Shown here in pieces: positions 1 to 10,924 of a stretch of DNA of 64,000 bases. Location: positions 14,197,760-14,261,759 of the forward strand of contig JAJEKV010000021.1 of NCBI GenBank assembly GCA_021234155.1. Reading direction: 5' to 3'. The stretch comes from Isoetes taiwanensis (Eukaryota; Streptophyta; Lycopodiopsida; Isoetales; Isoetaceae). The notes beneath the pieces are model-generated. The model saw nothing but the letters and a program-made list of their open reading frames with translations, was not told the origin of the DNA and ran no database searches. Both the position numbers and the translations under genes were made by a program. The first letter of the stretch is position 1; each line of letters begins with the position of its first letter.

Positions 1-174
1 GTTAATTAGATACTACTTCCTTAATTATAGAGAATTATCCTTTAATTACCCATAGCTAAATTAATCCCTTTTAGGTCAACCCCCTAGGTTAAAATACCCC
101 ATGGTGGCGTATCTCTACTGTGTAACATGTCAGTATATTTATACGTGTACCGTATAAATACGTGGAACGTCACA
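1..174 (-). repeat. Partial 3' LTR of element A
   Basis: The outer end TGTGACGTTCC (minus strand, from position 174) and the following bases closely match positions 32655-32844 of the 5' LTR. Compared with that copy, a short block near position 50 is missing. The rest of this LTR lies beyond the left edge of the window. Confidence 0.9.
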
Positions 175-667
175 TTCTCCAATGTTGTCCTCAGCATTGG
201 GGTTAGTTAAGCAGTGACGGACAATCGAAGAAACTGAAATATAAGAAATTATACATAAAAGAAGGAAGGTAATTCCTTATTTCCGAAGGTAAAAACATTA
301 GAGTTTTAAGCACCAAGGTGCATTGCACATGATTATCACAAGAAAAGGGTTCAAGGACCGAAGTCTAATATCAAACATCACAGTGACCAAAAAAGTAACA
401 CATGTAGACAAGATAAAACTAGAGAAGTCGGCCCATCAGCAACCCTCTATACATGGGCAGGTCACGTATTGCTCACTGGCCTGCACATGTCAATACATCA
501 GTATATATAGATAATATAAGTAAGTTGTGGTTGAAGGAACCACCCCTATAAGACATAAAAGGAAAACCTATCTACAAGGGAACCTAGCATGCCTATGGTT
601 CGCAATTCATTACGGCGTAAGGAATGGTCAAATTCCCATTATAGCCGAGATGAACGCGGCCTATGAC
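175..667 (-). other. Untranslated stretch between pol and the 3' LTR of element A
   Basis: This segment has no convincing reading frame. It is homologous to positions 52401-52898 of element B, where the same stretch lies between the chromodomain and the LTR and ends in a purine-rich tract next to TGTGACG. It is therefore the 3' untranslated and polypurine region of the retroelement. Confidence 0.7.
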
Positions 668-1372
668 CTACATGCTTTCCAAGCAATTCGCAGTCATGCC
701 AACATCGACAATACACCACGTCCTAGAGAACACGAAGGTGATCTCATCATCGGTAACTATTGTGAAGCACGATGCATCTACCCCTCTACTGAATGATTCT
801 CGGCGAATCAAGCCTTCAAGCTTACCGCCGGGGGCGGGGTTGATAGCATCATTGATGGTGCGGCCCTGAGATTCCCGCATGAAGTCCGGATAGTGCTTCT
901 CAAGGTCTATCTTCATCACCCACGTAGCATCCTCAACTGGCAAGTGTTTCCACTTAACCAAGTATTGCAACATTTGAGTCCTTCTGGTCTGCTTATAGGC
1001 TCGATCAAGAAGAGCTTCAGGCACTATATCTAGATGCTCTTCTATCATTTCAAGGAGGGTGGGTGTATCCAATGTCTCCTCGGGATCTGGGGTGTGTTGT
1101 TTCAGAAGACTCACGTGAAAAACCTTGTGGATCTTCAAGCGGGGTGGCAAATCCAAATGATATGCATGTTCTCCAACACGTTCAATGATCTTGAACGGCC
1201 CAGCCCATCTGGGTGCCAGCTTCTTGCAGTTACCAATCTTAAGCTTGGCTTGTTTTACCTTAATCTTGAGCCAAACTGATTCGCCCACCTGGAAGACTCG
1301 TGGGGTTCTGTGCTTATCCGCGACACTTCTGACGACTGCGTGCAGCCAATAAGTATCCACGAACTTCTTCAA
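668..1372 (-). pseudogene. Pol C-terminus: end of integrase plus chromodomain (element A)
   Basis: The reading frame starts inside duplicated integrase sequence and runs through the integrase C-terminal SH3-like region (KLAPRWAGPFKIIERVGE, then LKIHKVFHVSLLKQH). It then enters a chromodomain with the typical core YLVKWKHLPVEDATWV about 130-160 residues from the start. Such chromodomains bind modified histone tails and steer integration of chromoviruses into heterochromatin; that role is family knowledge. The frame is cut off from the catalytic integrase core by the tandem duplication upstream, so it is a remnant. The same region is seen at 51840-52400 in element B. Confidence 0.88.
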
Positions 1373-2783
1373 CCAGAGCTTGCATTTCCAAGAGGAGTTG
1401 TTGAGAGACCTCCACCTTAGAAACGGGATTATGCCATGTGTCTGGAGTAAGGCATTGATAACCGTAATTTATCATGAAGGGATACATTCTGGAAGACTCC
1501 TGTTTCATGCTATTATAGGCAAATTCGACCAAATAAATATAGTCAGCCCATTGTGATTGCTTACTCCACACATAACTTCGTAGCATATCTTCTATAATGT
1601 GATTGGTACGCTCTGTCTGACCATCCGTCTGAGGATGATATGCCGTACTCATAGCAATGGTGGCAAAGATATCTTTCGAATGCACTTATTTAATTTGGGA
1701 TCCCCTCCGGCCGACACGATAACTCGTGGCATTTCATGCAATCTGAAGATCTCCTTTGTAAACAGCAAAGCGGTATCGAAGGCTGTATCCGTGGTATGAC
1801 ATGGCAAGAAATGAACCATTTTCGACAATTTGTCGACCACTACCATTAATGCATCATATCCACGGAGAGTACGTGGAAGGCCCACAATGAAATCCATGGT
1901 TATTACCTCCCATTTGGCATTGGGCACATCCAGAGGTTGCAACTCTCCTGGAATCCTTAATTGCTCAGCCTTGGTTTGTTGACACACCTGACACTGCTTA
2001 ATATACCTGGCAATGTCCTTCTTCATGCATAAAGGGATGTCCACCTGGAAGACTCGTGGGGTTCTGTGCTTATCCGCGACACTTCTGACGACTGCGTGCA
2101 GCCAATAAGTATCCACGAACTTCTTCAACCAGAGCTTGCATTTCCAAGAGGAGTTGTTGAGAGACCTCCACCTTAGAAACGGGATTATGCCATGTGTCTG
2201 GAGTAAGGCATTGATAACCGTAATTTATCATGAAGGGATACATTCTGGAAGACTCCTGTTTCATGCTATTATAGGCAAATTCGACCAAATAAATATAGTC
2301 AGCCCATTGTGATTGCTTACTCCACACATAACTTCGTAGCATATCTTCTATAATGTGATTGGTACGCTCTGTCTGACCATCCGTCTGAGGATGATATGCC
2401 GTACTCATAGCAATGGTGGCAAAGATATCTTTCCAGAATGCACTTACGAATTTGGGATCCCTGTCAGATACGATAACTCGTGGCATTCCATGCAATCTGA
2501 AGATCTCCTTTGTAAACAGCAAAGCGGTATCGAAGGCTGTATCCGTGGTATGACATGGCAAGAAATGAACCATTTTCGACAATTTGTCGACCACTACCAT
2601 TAATGCATCATATCCACGGAGAGTACGTGGAAGGCCCACAATGAAATCCATGGTTATTACCTCCCATTTGGCATTGGGCACATCCAGAGGTTGCAACTCT
2701 CTTGGAATCCTTAATTGCTCAGCCTTGGTTTGTTGACACACCTGACACTGCTTAATATACCTGGCAATGTCCTTCTTCATGCA
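1285..2783. repeat. Tandem duplication of about 745 bp inside integrase (1285-2029 and 2041-2783)
   Basis: Positions 1285-2029 and 2041-2783 are nearly identical, separated by about 11 bases. Both begin with ccacctggaagactcg and end with cttcttcatgca. Copy one carries extra changes near 1680-1715, where copy two keeps a clean reading frame. The duplication disrupts pol and is specific to this copy; element B has a single version. Confidence 0.9.
1314..2128 (-). pseudogene. Extra broken copy of integrase core (element A)
   Basis: Two overlapping frames (1649-2128 and 1314-1685) together repeat the integrase core. They show the H2C2-side text CQVCQQTK, the first catalytic Asp in ITMDFIVGLPRTL and the Glu region in DGQTERTNHIIE. 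The second Asp (VSDRDPKF in the intact copy) is destroyed here, reading VSAGGDPKL before a frameshift. This is the product of the tandem duplication and cannot encode an active enzyme. Confidence 0.85.
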
Positions 2784-3035
2784 AGGCCAAAAATAACTGG
2801 AGCGGATCTTAAAGTAGGTCTTTATGAAACTTGCATGTCCAGCTATAGGGCTGTTGTGTGTATCATGGAGAATAAGCTTACGCACTCCTGAAGTCTCAAG
2901 TACACACAACTTATCTTTGTGATATAACAAATTGCCCTCTTTCTTATACGAACGAAAAACTTCATGTTCTTTATCTGTGCGTGCCTCCTTAGCCAAACTA
3001 TCCCACACATCACGGAACTCTAGATCCGTGGCCAA
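2070..3035 (-). pseudogene. Pol integrase domain (element A), best preserved copy
   Basis: The frame contains the zinc-binding HHCC module (HDTH, then CQVC about 45 residues later). The catalytic D,D-35-E residues are visible in TMDFIVGLP, VSDRDPKF and GQTERTNHIIE. Integrase inserts the retroelement cDNA into host chromatin. The upstream part matches the linker after RNase H (FRSYKKEGNLLYHKDKLCV). The frame runs into duplicated sequence at its C-terminal end, so the normal join to the chromodomain is lost. Confidence 0.9.
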
Positions 3036-3838
3036 GGTCTGCTCTATCTATTTTCTGAACTCACTGGTGAGTGTAGAGATCGCACAATGGGTTCGGGTTA
3101 CCAAGGGATGGCGTGACAACGCATCCGCAACCACATTGTGTTTCCCAGGCTTATACATAATCTCAAAATCGTACTCCTCTATAAACTCCATCTATCTCCT
3201 TTGACGGAGGTTGAGATTCGGCTGGGTTGATAGATAACGGAGACTCTGATGATCCGTATCAAGCTGAAATCTTCTACCAAGAAGGTAGTGTCTCCATATA
3301 CGCAGAGCGCGGACAACGGCCAACAACTCCTGATCATGGGTAGGGTAACGCTGTTCAGTCTCATTCATTTTCTTTGAATCATAGGCAATAACCCTCCCCT
3401 CCTGCATTAGAACTCCACCGGTAGCAATCTTACTGGCATCCGTTGCTACTACTTTATCCTTTTCGGGGTCCGGCAATGTGAGGACTGGTGCTGACGTTAA
3501 AGCATCCTTAAGCTTCTGAAAACTTCCCTGGACCTTTGCTTTCCGATGCTCAATCCAATCGTTCACTTTCTCATGCTTTGTAAGATCGGTAAGAGGTGCT
3601 GCAATCTTTGCAAAATCCTTAACAAACTTACGGTAATATCCTGCCAATCCCAAAAAGCTTCGGACCTCTGAAACATTACCTGGAATGGGCCAATCCTTGA
3701 CTGCCTCTATTTTTGCTGGATCGGTAGCAATTCCCTCAGTTGAAATGACATGGCCTAAATAATCCACTTTGGGAGTGGCAAACTTGCATTTAGAGAACTT
3801 GGCAAAGAGCTGGTGACGTCTTAGCTTTTGTAGGCCAC
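3036..3838 (-). pseudogene. Pol: end of RT, connection and RNase H (element A)
   Basis: The frame at 3192-3767 begins [13 protein letters not shown], the end of the Ty3 RT thumb. It continues with [20 protein letters not shown] and reaches the RNase H domain with [14 protein letters not shown] (first catalytic Asp), then [17 protein letters not shown] and [10 protein letters not shown]. Bases 3768-3838 encode the preceding stretch, and the coding sequence resumes at 16978 on the far side of element T. A stop after LRQRR separates it from the integrase ORF, so the copy is dead. Confidence 0.9.
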
Positions 3839-3846
3839 GAAGATGT

Positions 3847-3878
3847 CATTAGAGTTTTTTTGAGGTCAAATAAGGGCC
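3847..3878 (+). repeat. Left terminal inverted repeat of element T
   Basis: This 32-bp sequence starts cattagagtttttttgag and is repeated in inverted orientation at 16946-16977 with one mismatch. It marks the exact edge where the RT coding sequence of element A breaks off. Confidence 0.88.
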
Positions 3879-4506
3879 TCCTAAGAATATATTAGGGGGG
3901 CCGCCACGTAGGATCCCGAACCTAGCTTCCCCCCTCCATACCTAAATTTCACTCTCCCCTAACCTAACTACCTAACCTCCGAACCTAACCCCCGAACCTA
4001 ACCCCGCAATCATTATTTCCTAACGACCTGAATATTTGATGATTATATCTGGGATTTTCGTTTTCCCACCTTCGAGCTTATGCCATCGAGCTTCAGCACC
4101 ATCGATCGAGCTTGCCCTCGCGCCATCGACCTTGCCATCGCGCCATCGAGCGCCAACGATCTTGCCATCGCGCCCAGGCAGTTTTTGAATTCGAATTATG
4201 GCGGATTCTTGCCAGCAAATAGAGCGAAATTTTTCAATTTCGCTCGCGTTTTGTTGGCAAGAATCTTCCTAATTCTAATCTCCGCTCCGGTTCTCGGTCT
4301 TTTGCAACGTCAATGGCAAAGGTATTTGGTTTCCGAGTCGTCATTGCATTCCTTTGAGTGTTCTTCCTTCTAATACTTCTGTTTCAGGATCAAACTAATT
4401 CCGAGGGTCAATTTAGAGTGCAAGTGCCAAAAGAATGCCTGCCTTACAGGAATAAGTTCACTTGGAAGCAACCAATAGATGAAGATGCATTGCGAGCTTC
4501 GGAGCC
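3879..4506. other. Left subterminal region of element T with hairpin
   Basis: This stretch begins with pyrimidine-rich DNA containing repeated cctaacc-like words. Next comes a run of degenerate gccatcgagc repeats (about 4080-4175). At about 4202-4266 there is a strong hairpin: gattcttgccagcaaa pairs with ttgttggcaagaatc, and the inner gcgaaatt pairs with aatttcgc. A short possible coding stretch (RNKFTWKQPIDEDALRASEP) runs up to the start at 4507 in another frame and may belong to the next gene. Nothing else is recognised. Confidence 0.55.
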
Positions 4507-5223
4507 ATGAATATAGACCTACGGGCTAAAGGCCAACTGTATCCATGTGATCCTTTCACTCGAGCCCATCCAAACTTCCACTCTGCATCCGGTCTTATTG
4601 AATTTGCTTGTAAGGGACAGCAAGGGTTACTAGGTTCTTGTAATAATTTGGTTAATGGTAATCTTGATCCACATTTGCGTGCCATGTATAACCACTTGTA
4701 TGGATTCAATTGCAAAGTTTTATCGGATGTTAATCAGCTCCAACAGCGAACTACTTTTTCGTCTCAACAATGCCGCAAGCTCAATGAATTGGAGGTAGAA
4801 AATCAGAAATTGGTGACTGAGATGAATGCACTGCAGCAAGGAATGAAGAGGGTTGCGCAAGAAAATGATTCCCTTCACAAGCGGGTCAAACGCTTAAAAA
4901 GAACTCCACTGGGGATCAGGGAGAGGGCAAAAAACCTGAAGCCCATAAACATATTAGCCCCTCGGGGTGGAGGCTCAAAAAAAAGGGTCATGGCTATTAA
5001 AAAGCTTGTTGATCCAAATCTTGCAGAAGAAAATAAGAGAAAACCTGCTAATATTGCCGGTTTATTAAAGAAATTAGTTACTAAAGATGATGTATTGAGA
5101 ATGTTAAAGCTTCCTGGTAGCATTCAACTTAGGAAAGCTGTAGTACATCAACTGCATTGCAGGAGTTGGGGAACAGTCAAACCTCGAGAATCGATTAAGA
5201 ACCGTGTGACAATGTCGGAATAA
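4507..5223 (+). CDS. Coiled-coil protein of element T, candidate transposase N-terminal part
   Basis: A 238-residue frame starts MNIDLRAKGQLYPCDPF. I do not recognise the family. Residues about 85-130 are a heptad-like, Leu/Gln/Glu-rich segment likely to form a coiled coil (NELEVENQKLVTEMNAL). It is followed by a very basic stretch (KRVKRLKRTPLGIRERAKNL). A second basic helical part (KPANIAGLLKKLVTKDD, then LRKAVVHQLHCRSWG) could bind DNA. Coding similarity in character continues past the stop at 5221 in other frames, so the original protein was probably longer and was broken by frameshifts. It lies beside the left TIR on the strand opposite to the histone-like modules. The transposase idea rests on position and basic character only. 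Confidence 0.45.
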   Translation: MNIDLRAKGQLYPCDPFTRAHPNFHSASGLIEFACKGQQGLLGSCNNLVNGNLDPHLRAMYNHLYGFNCKVLSDVNQLQQRTTFSSQQCRKLNELEVENQKLVTEMNALQQGMKRVAQENDSLHKRVKRLKRTPLGIRERAKNLKPINILAPRGGGSKKRVMAIKKLVDPNLAEENKRKPANIAGLLKKLVTKDDVLRMLKLPGSIQLRKAVVHQLHCRSWGTVKPRESIKNRVTMSE

Positions 5224-7020
5224 GTAGGCAAGCTTATATTGCTTTGTTGGATGCTTGCGGGATGGCTTTAAACAACAAGGGCATTACCAAAACTATTCTA
5301 CTACCAAGGATGACTAGCGTGATGACTTGTAGGTCATCGAGAAACGAACAAGTGCAAGAGCTTCTTGGTGATATGTATCGGTGACAGCAAAGTTGTCAAC
5401 TTGGATACATTGGCATCCTATACCAAAGGTAAGAAGAAGTCGAAGTTTGGTGATACTTTACGCCTTAATGAAAATAACAATTCTTTGGATAGACCTAACT
5501 AGAATGCTTCACTTTTTGCTTCGATTTTATGATATGAAGGTAGAAGAGTCTTATTTGGCAAACTAAGAATTGTTTTGATTTGGATGAAATGGAATTGGTG
5601 AAAGGCGAGAAGTACGAGAGGGTTTTTTGAGTCTAATGAACGAGCTTTGAATACTGGAATGAAGAGTCAAATCTAGATGATAAGTTTTTCCGTCGGTCGA
5701 AGATCACATTTGGTGGGTTGGTTTATTTCAGGTACCGGAGGAAAATCACGGTATCTTGAAATGGGTTTTGATCAAACACCCATTCCCACAATGATTGCCT
5801 CTCACGGAATCCGGAGAAAAACTTGCAGTTCCCCGGATATGGTGAGTAACGAGGTTGAATGGCATCTTTTTCGCAGATTTGAAGACAATAAAATGCATGT
5901 ACGAATGAAGCATGGTCTTTGGCAAGACTACTCATGCTTGTCCCTACTGTCTCTATGCAAGAAGAGATTCAATTTGGATTGGACAAGAGTACATTAGACC
6001 GTGTCCGGGATGAGCCACCAAATAGAGAAGAGAAGGACACAACCTTGATGCCAATTCCGCCAATTCCGTTAAGAAGAGTACACATATGCACCCTTCATGC
6101 TTTCTTGAGAATCATAGACAAGATGGTTTACATGAGTATCCTGTTTGCTTGGAATAAATCACCCCAAAGCTCTAGGGAAGTCGCCATGCATGAAGTTGAA
6201 AAGGTGCTATCTAATGTGGGACTTCATGGTGGGCACTACAAAATACTTCAAGATCCAAAGGTATCCAAGCAAGGTTCCCCGAAACCCGGTATGGGTGGTC
6301 CAAAGGCTAAAGGTTTTTGCCTCCCGCGAAAAGAGAACTTATCCGGTGTTTGGGAAGCTTACAAGGATCTTATTGCGGTGAGGATGATCGAAATGATCGT
6401 GGCGGATCACTTTGAAGAAAATCAAGGCATGGCAGGATTTCTCTGTCTTTGGTAAAGGAAATGAGAAAAAAAGGTAGTGCAGGAAAATGATGTTGCCAAA
6501 TTCGGTGAGGCGATCACAAACTTCACTAAGTCTTTCCCGACGGCATGGGGTGAGGCCAATTTGACTCACTATGTCCATATTCTGTTCGCGACATGGCGTG
6601 TGGTTTGTCGGGGAGTATGGAAGCACGGGAATTTGGAATACACAGGGAATGGAGAAGTCCCATAAGCAAGCAAAGAATGCATTCTTCCGTTTCACTCAAC
6701 ACAGAGGTTGGTTGGGAATTCCTTGCAGCAGATCGTCAATGGTTTTCTGAGAAGGATCGTGTGCAAGTGGGTGAAGAAATCACGGAACCGAGTGAATCAA
6801 CACTTGCTAAGTTGTTTAGACAAAAACCCGCGGGAAAAAAGAGGGCAGCTTGGTATAAGTCCCAACCGTTGTTGGCGATCAAGGAGTGGAGATCAATGAG
6901 ATGTAGGCAAGGCAAAGGTTATGTCGTATTGAGAGCTCCCGATAACGCTCTCTCTTGTAAAAAGAGTTGGTTTATTTATCGGTTCGATAGTGCTTCGGTG
7001 CAGCGAAATCTTTGGTTGTA
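5224..7020 (+). pseudogene. Degenerate continuation of the element T plus-strand protein
   Basis: Several short open stretches in changing frames look like parts of one decayed protein. Examples are GISRQAYIALLDACGMAL near 5235, VHICTLHAFLRIIDKMVYMS near 6080, EKVLSNVGLHGGHYKI near 6205 and a basic Lys/Arg-rich part near 6820. The segment with LHAFLRIIDK, then GLHGG, then the PKPGMGG stretch is well conserved in style and looks like a real domain, but I cannot name it. Multiple stops and frameshifts make the copy inactive. If the element is autonomous, this is where its transposase should have been. Confidence 0.4.
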
Positions 7021-7039
7021 AGTAAATTGGATGCATGTA

Positions 7040-7485
7040 TTGAGCATCGTGGCCACGGTGCGAAATATGGGCCTGTAACTAAACTGGATCCACGTATTTC
7101 GCACCGTAGCCACGGTGCTGAAATAGGCCCTTCAATAATTTGTAATCGAATCGATTTCGCGACCGTGGGCACGGTGCGAAAATAGGCCCTTCAATAATTT
7201 GTGGCGAGTCGATTTCGCGACCGCGGCTACGGTGCGAAATAGGCCCTTCAATGATTTGTAACTGAGTCGATTTCGCATCGTGGCGACGGTGCGAAATATG
7301 GCCATGTAACTAAACTGGACCCACGTATTTCGCACCGTAGCCACGGTGCGAAATAGGCCCTGCAATAATTTGTAACTTTCGGTCGATTTAGACGTGGCTG
7401 GCTACGATTGCGAAAATAGGCCCTTCAATAATTTGTACTGAAGTCAATTTCGCGACCGTGGCTACGGATTGAAAATATGGGCCGG
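7040..7485. repeat. Palindromic array 1 (about 8 units)
   Basis: About eight units of 53-62 bp repeat around the imperfect palindrome ttcgcaccgtagccacggtg followed by cgaaa. The spacer reads roughly ataggcccttcaataatttg and is shared within this array but not with the later arrays. Several units have point changes that weaken the palindrome. It sits between the plus-strand protein region and the first minus-strand module. Confidence 0.85.
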
Positions 7486-7721
7486 TAACTAGAGAATATT
7501 AACATATTAGAGAACATATTAACATATTAGAGAATATTTATAGAACATATTATCACGGTATAATATGAAATATTTATGATAGATAGCAAAGGTTACTAGA
7601 GACCACGGCAGTATGTCTCTAGTAACCTTCCCCTAGGTTCCTAACCCCTTCCCTTCCCCTTCCCCTCCCCTTTCCCCCCTCCAGGAGGTGTAACCCATGC
7701 ATCGGGTTAGGAGTCAAGAGC
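7486..7721. other. Noncoding stretch with short direct repeats
   Basis: An AT-rich part repeats agaacatattaacatatt, followed by a C-rich block near 7630-7680. A short inverted pair, ggttactagagac and gtctctagtaacc, flanks 7592-7628. No gene is seen. Confidence 0.5.
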
Positions 7722-8237
7722 TCACGCCGTCCCGGCTGATTCTTCCCACCATATGGGGTACCTTGTCATTAGAAAAAGTAATTCCACAGGATGATACTCA
7801 CGGAAGAAGAGCGGACCCAACTCCACAAAACCGTTGTACACGTTGTAGTACACCATAATAAGGCCATACATCCGTCCCTTACAAATTTCATGAATGAACT
7901 CTGATATGTATGCATCCAGAGAGTGTGCTAAATATCCAGCACGAAGAAGAGGCCTCAATTGCTGTAGCATCTCGCCAAGATAAGGAGGGGTTCAAGCATT
8001 CCCTCATTGCAAGTCTCCTATAACATTAGGATGGATTAATTTCCATCGGTGGCTCATGACCACAATCAAATCGCTCCGAATGAAGTTGATCAACTCCATT
8101 GTAAGCTCCTTGGTTGACTGGTGGGCGCAACCTCCACTCCAAGAAATGGTCCCATAGCTCATCCATTCCAGGCCGCCTGAGAATCGGTGGGGCATGCTTG
8201 CGATCCTTCCGAGTAGCCCGGGGAGGATTGGGTCCAA
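7722..8237 (-). pseudogene. Element T unknown family X, copy 1 (broken)
   Basis: Two frames make up one decayed protein on the minus strand. The N-terminal part starts MIGPNPPRATRKDRKHAPP, then MDELWDHFLEW and MELINFIRSDLIVVM. The C-terminal part is GYLAHSLDAYISEFIHEICK, then GRMYGLIMVYYNVYNGFVEL, then GPLFF and ending LMTRYPIW. It is clearly related to copy 2 (9161-9742): both have a helical INFI segment and the pattern (G/N)R(M/I)Y-x-LI, then FV(E/D)(L/I)G, then LFFR or LLFRS. It also resembles the ORF at 19697-20175 of element A. I do not know its function. Frameshifts near 8000-8110 break it. Confidence 0.5.
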
Positions 8238-8720
8238 TCATTTGCACAAGCAAGCAAGCAACAAGGAGGAGAGAGCAAGGAACAAGGAGCAAGAAGCAAG
8301 GAAGAAGACCAAGTAGCAAGGAACAAGGATCAAGATCAAGTAGGAAGAAGCAAGGAACAAGGAAGATCAAGGAGCAAGAAGATCAAGGAACAAGGAAGAC
8401 CAAGTAGCAAGAACGGGTAGATGAAGTAGCAAGGAACAAGGATCAAGATCAAGTAGCAAGAAGCAAGGAACAAGAAGATCATGGAACAAGGAAGCAAGGA
8501 ACAAGATCAAGTAGCAAGATCAAGAGCAAGGAACAAGACCAAGTAGCATGAAGTAGCACAAAGATGAAGGAGCAAGAAGCAAGGATCAAGATCAATTAGC
8601 AAAGAACACGGAACACAAGGTGAGAAGTGAAAGCAAGGTGAGAACACGAGAAGTGAAAGCAATGTGAAAACATGGAACAAAGGTGAGAAGTGAAAGCAAG
8701 GTGAAAGAATTTATAGCTAC
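8238..8720. repeat. Purine-rich low-complexity tract
   Basis: The plus strand is built from variations of agcaaggaacaagatcaagt for almost 500 bp. It lies directly upstream of the family X copy 1 start on the minus strand. Open frames crossing it are by-products of the repeat. Confidence 0.85.
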
Positions 8721-9160
8721 GACTCCAATAATGTTGAAGTATAATACTAATACTGTTGAAGTATAATACCAAGAAAGTTGAAGAATAATACCAATAATGT
8801 GAAGTATTATACCCTTTGGTGGTGGCGTAAAGATGGGCCCCCAGAACTAAATGGATCCACGTATTTAAGATCGTGAGCCACGGTGCGAAATAGGCCCTTC
8901 AATAATTTTTAAGTGAGGCGATTTCAAGACGCGGGCACGGTCCCGAATATGACCACAAATAAAACATTCACATGAGAAAATACAAGGAAAATGGTAGAAG
9001 AAACCATTCAATTACACTAAAGGTGTAAGATTGCCAAGATAATACATGATAATATGAGGATGTTACTTAATTACACGGAAATCACTTGCTTATATACTTA
9101 ATTTCTATGAAAATCTTTATACCAGTCCAGTGGAGTATCTTCACCTGTGATATGTACGTA
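8721..9160. repeat. Short repeats and palindromic array 2 (about 2 units)
   Basis: First comes a threefold repeat of gttgaagtataataccaa (about 8735-8810). Next are two decayed palindrome units (8850-8950), whose spacer is the same type as array 1 (aggcccttcaataattt). The rest to 9160 is AT-rich and shows nothing coding. Confidence 0.65.
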
Positions 9161-9742
9161 TTATGTGTTGTGTGCTATGTAGCCATAGGTCACGTGTATC
9201 CCAAGGAATTGTATCCTAGGTGGGGAATCTAGACAGTAACCACAGGATGTTGAAGTCAAGGGAACGGAATAGGAGCTTACCAATATCCACAAAAGATTTG
9301 TAATGGAAGTCGTAAAGTTCAATGAGGATATAAATCCTATTCTTCTCATTAGTAGGAATGACCAGAGGCACATATCGATCCGCAGAGTAGGCCATGAAAC
9401 CTTGGAAAAGCATGTCCTTCAACCGTTTCTAGCCTATCTTCTAAATCGAGGGGGTTCAAGAAGTCCCAAAGCACTTAGAGTGAACCTTGCTTGACTCGAA
9501 TTGATCTCCTCCGGTGGAGGGAGATGACGAGTATAGCGATCGATAATGAAGTTGATCACCTGCCTTGCAAGCTCGTGGTTTGGACCGTGGACGCCATCGA
9601 TGCTCCCAAAAGTTGTTAAAAAATCATCAAAAGTGCGCGTATTAACTCGCCAAGACGCTTGCAGGTATTCCGGATCAGCCCAATGAGGATGTTCTTGCAA
9701 AGTTACCATTTGCAAGAAACTAGTGGAGCGTATAAGGAACAA
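9161..9742 (-). pseudogene. Element T unknown family X, copy 2 (broken)
   Basis: On the minus strand a first frame (9742-9434) reads TRTFDDFLTTFGSIDG, then NHELARQVINFIIDRYTRHL. A second frame (9422-9216) reads KDMLFQGFMAYSADRYVPLV, then NRIYILIELYDFHYKSFVDI, then GKLLFRS and LWLLSRFPT. The order of blocks is the same as in copy 1, and together they define the family. No known domain is recognised. A frameshift around 9430 separates the halves. Arrays of palindromes lie on both sides, as for the other modules. Confidence 0.5.
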
Positions 9743-10924
9743 CTAGTGGAGCGGTGACAGCAGTGCAAAGAGCAACAAGATGCGGATGGGGAGGCAAGGA
9801 GCATGCAAACAAGAAGCGCATTAAAGACAATGAAGGCATAGATGCCTATTTAAAGAGAAATCAGGTATATATGCTATATACGTACATTATATTTATATAT
9901 TGTAGCTCATGTAGCATACGAGTACCATACAAGTATGTATATGATAATAATTTTGGTATGTATATACCATCAATAATTTCTATATATATACCATCAATAA
10001 TTTTGGTGGGTATATACCATCAATAATTTTGGTGGGTATAAATATACATCAAATTGCCGAGTGCAAAGAATATTGGCCTCCGCTCTAGCCATGTGGTCTC
10101 ATTCGGTCCCGAACGTGATTCCATTACCGCAAGATGAATCACTTAAAATTTCAAAAAGTTGTCGCGAGTGAGAAATACCCATGGAAGATCGGATGACCAC
10201 CGCAGCAGTGTTCTCAATCCTCGCTATTATCCTGATCCCTTCGATGTTATCATCCATCTAATATGGAATAGAGAGCATCAAATGTACATGATAGAAAAGA
10301 TCACTGGGGTGCCTGGTGACAATGACTCAGAAGAGTCCCCCTAAATCAATACTCAGAATGTATATACGCTATATACATACATTATATACATGTGTATTTT
10401 GTACATTATCTTTGGTATGTATAACCAATAATGTGCTATAAATTGCATGTCAATAATTTTGTTCGATATAAGTACGGTTCCACTCAATGCGTATATGCCC
10501 ATTTGCTATGTCTCGGCCTCCTCGTCCCAAGATATGGACTCCATTACTTGCACTATGACATATAATGATCTTTATAGATGTTCTCGAGGGGTATCCCCTT
10601 GATCCCCGGTTTGGAAGGAGTAGCAGAGGGTCAAATCGTTCTTAGGAGGGTTTTATCGTGTTGTTATCCACCTTTGGAGGGTTCCAGCGTGCATGCCTAT
10701 GAGATTAATCGCATCACCAACTACCTTTTCATGATGATCCCGATCTTGAATAAGCTTCTTCATTCATGTATGCTATGCCTCTTATATGAGTTCTATGTAC
10801 ATGCTATGCCTCTTATATGAGTTATAAGTATGTAACCATAAGTGATACATGTGATCCGAATCTATTTACCGCAGACATTTTCAATTTGGAAAGCTCTTGG
10901 CCATTTTCCTTACGTGTAGATTCT
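9743..10924. other. AT-rich region with tandem repeats and weak coding fragments
   Basis: Tandem copies of atataccatcaataatttt lie near 9955-10050, and a similar AT-rich stretch lies near 10370-10470. Two short plus-strand frames (10159-10344 with NPRYYPDPFDVIIHLIWNRE, and 10578-10820 with HAYEINRITNYLFMM) look vaguely protein-like. The second has a slight resemblance to the family X helical segment. They may be remnants of another module in opposite orientation; support is weak. Confidence 0.3.

Noticed and set aside
8114-8407. Arg/Lys/Gln-rich protein on the plus strand
   Set aside because: It is the translation of a purine-rich simple repeat opposite the family X copy.
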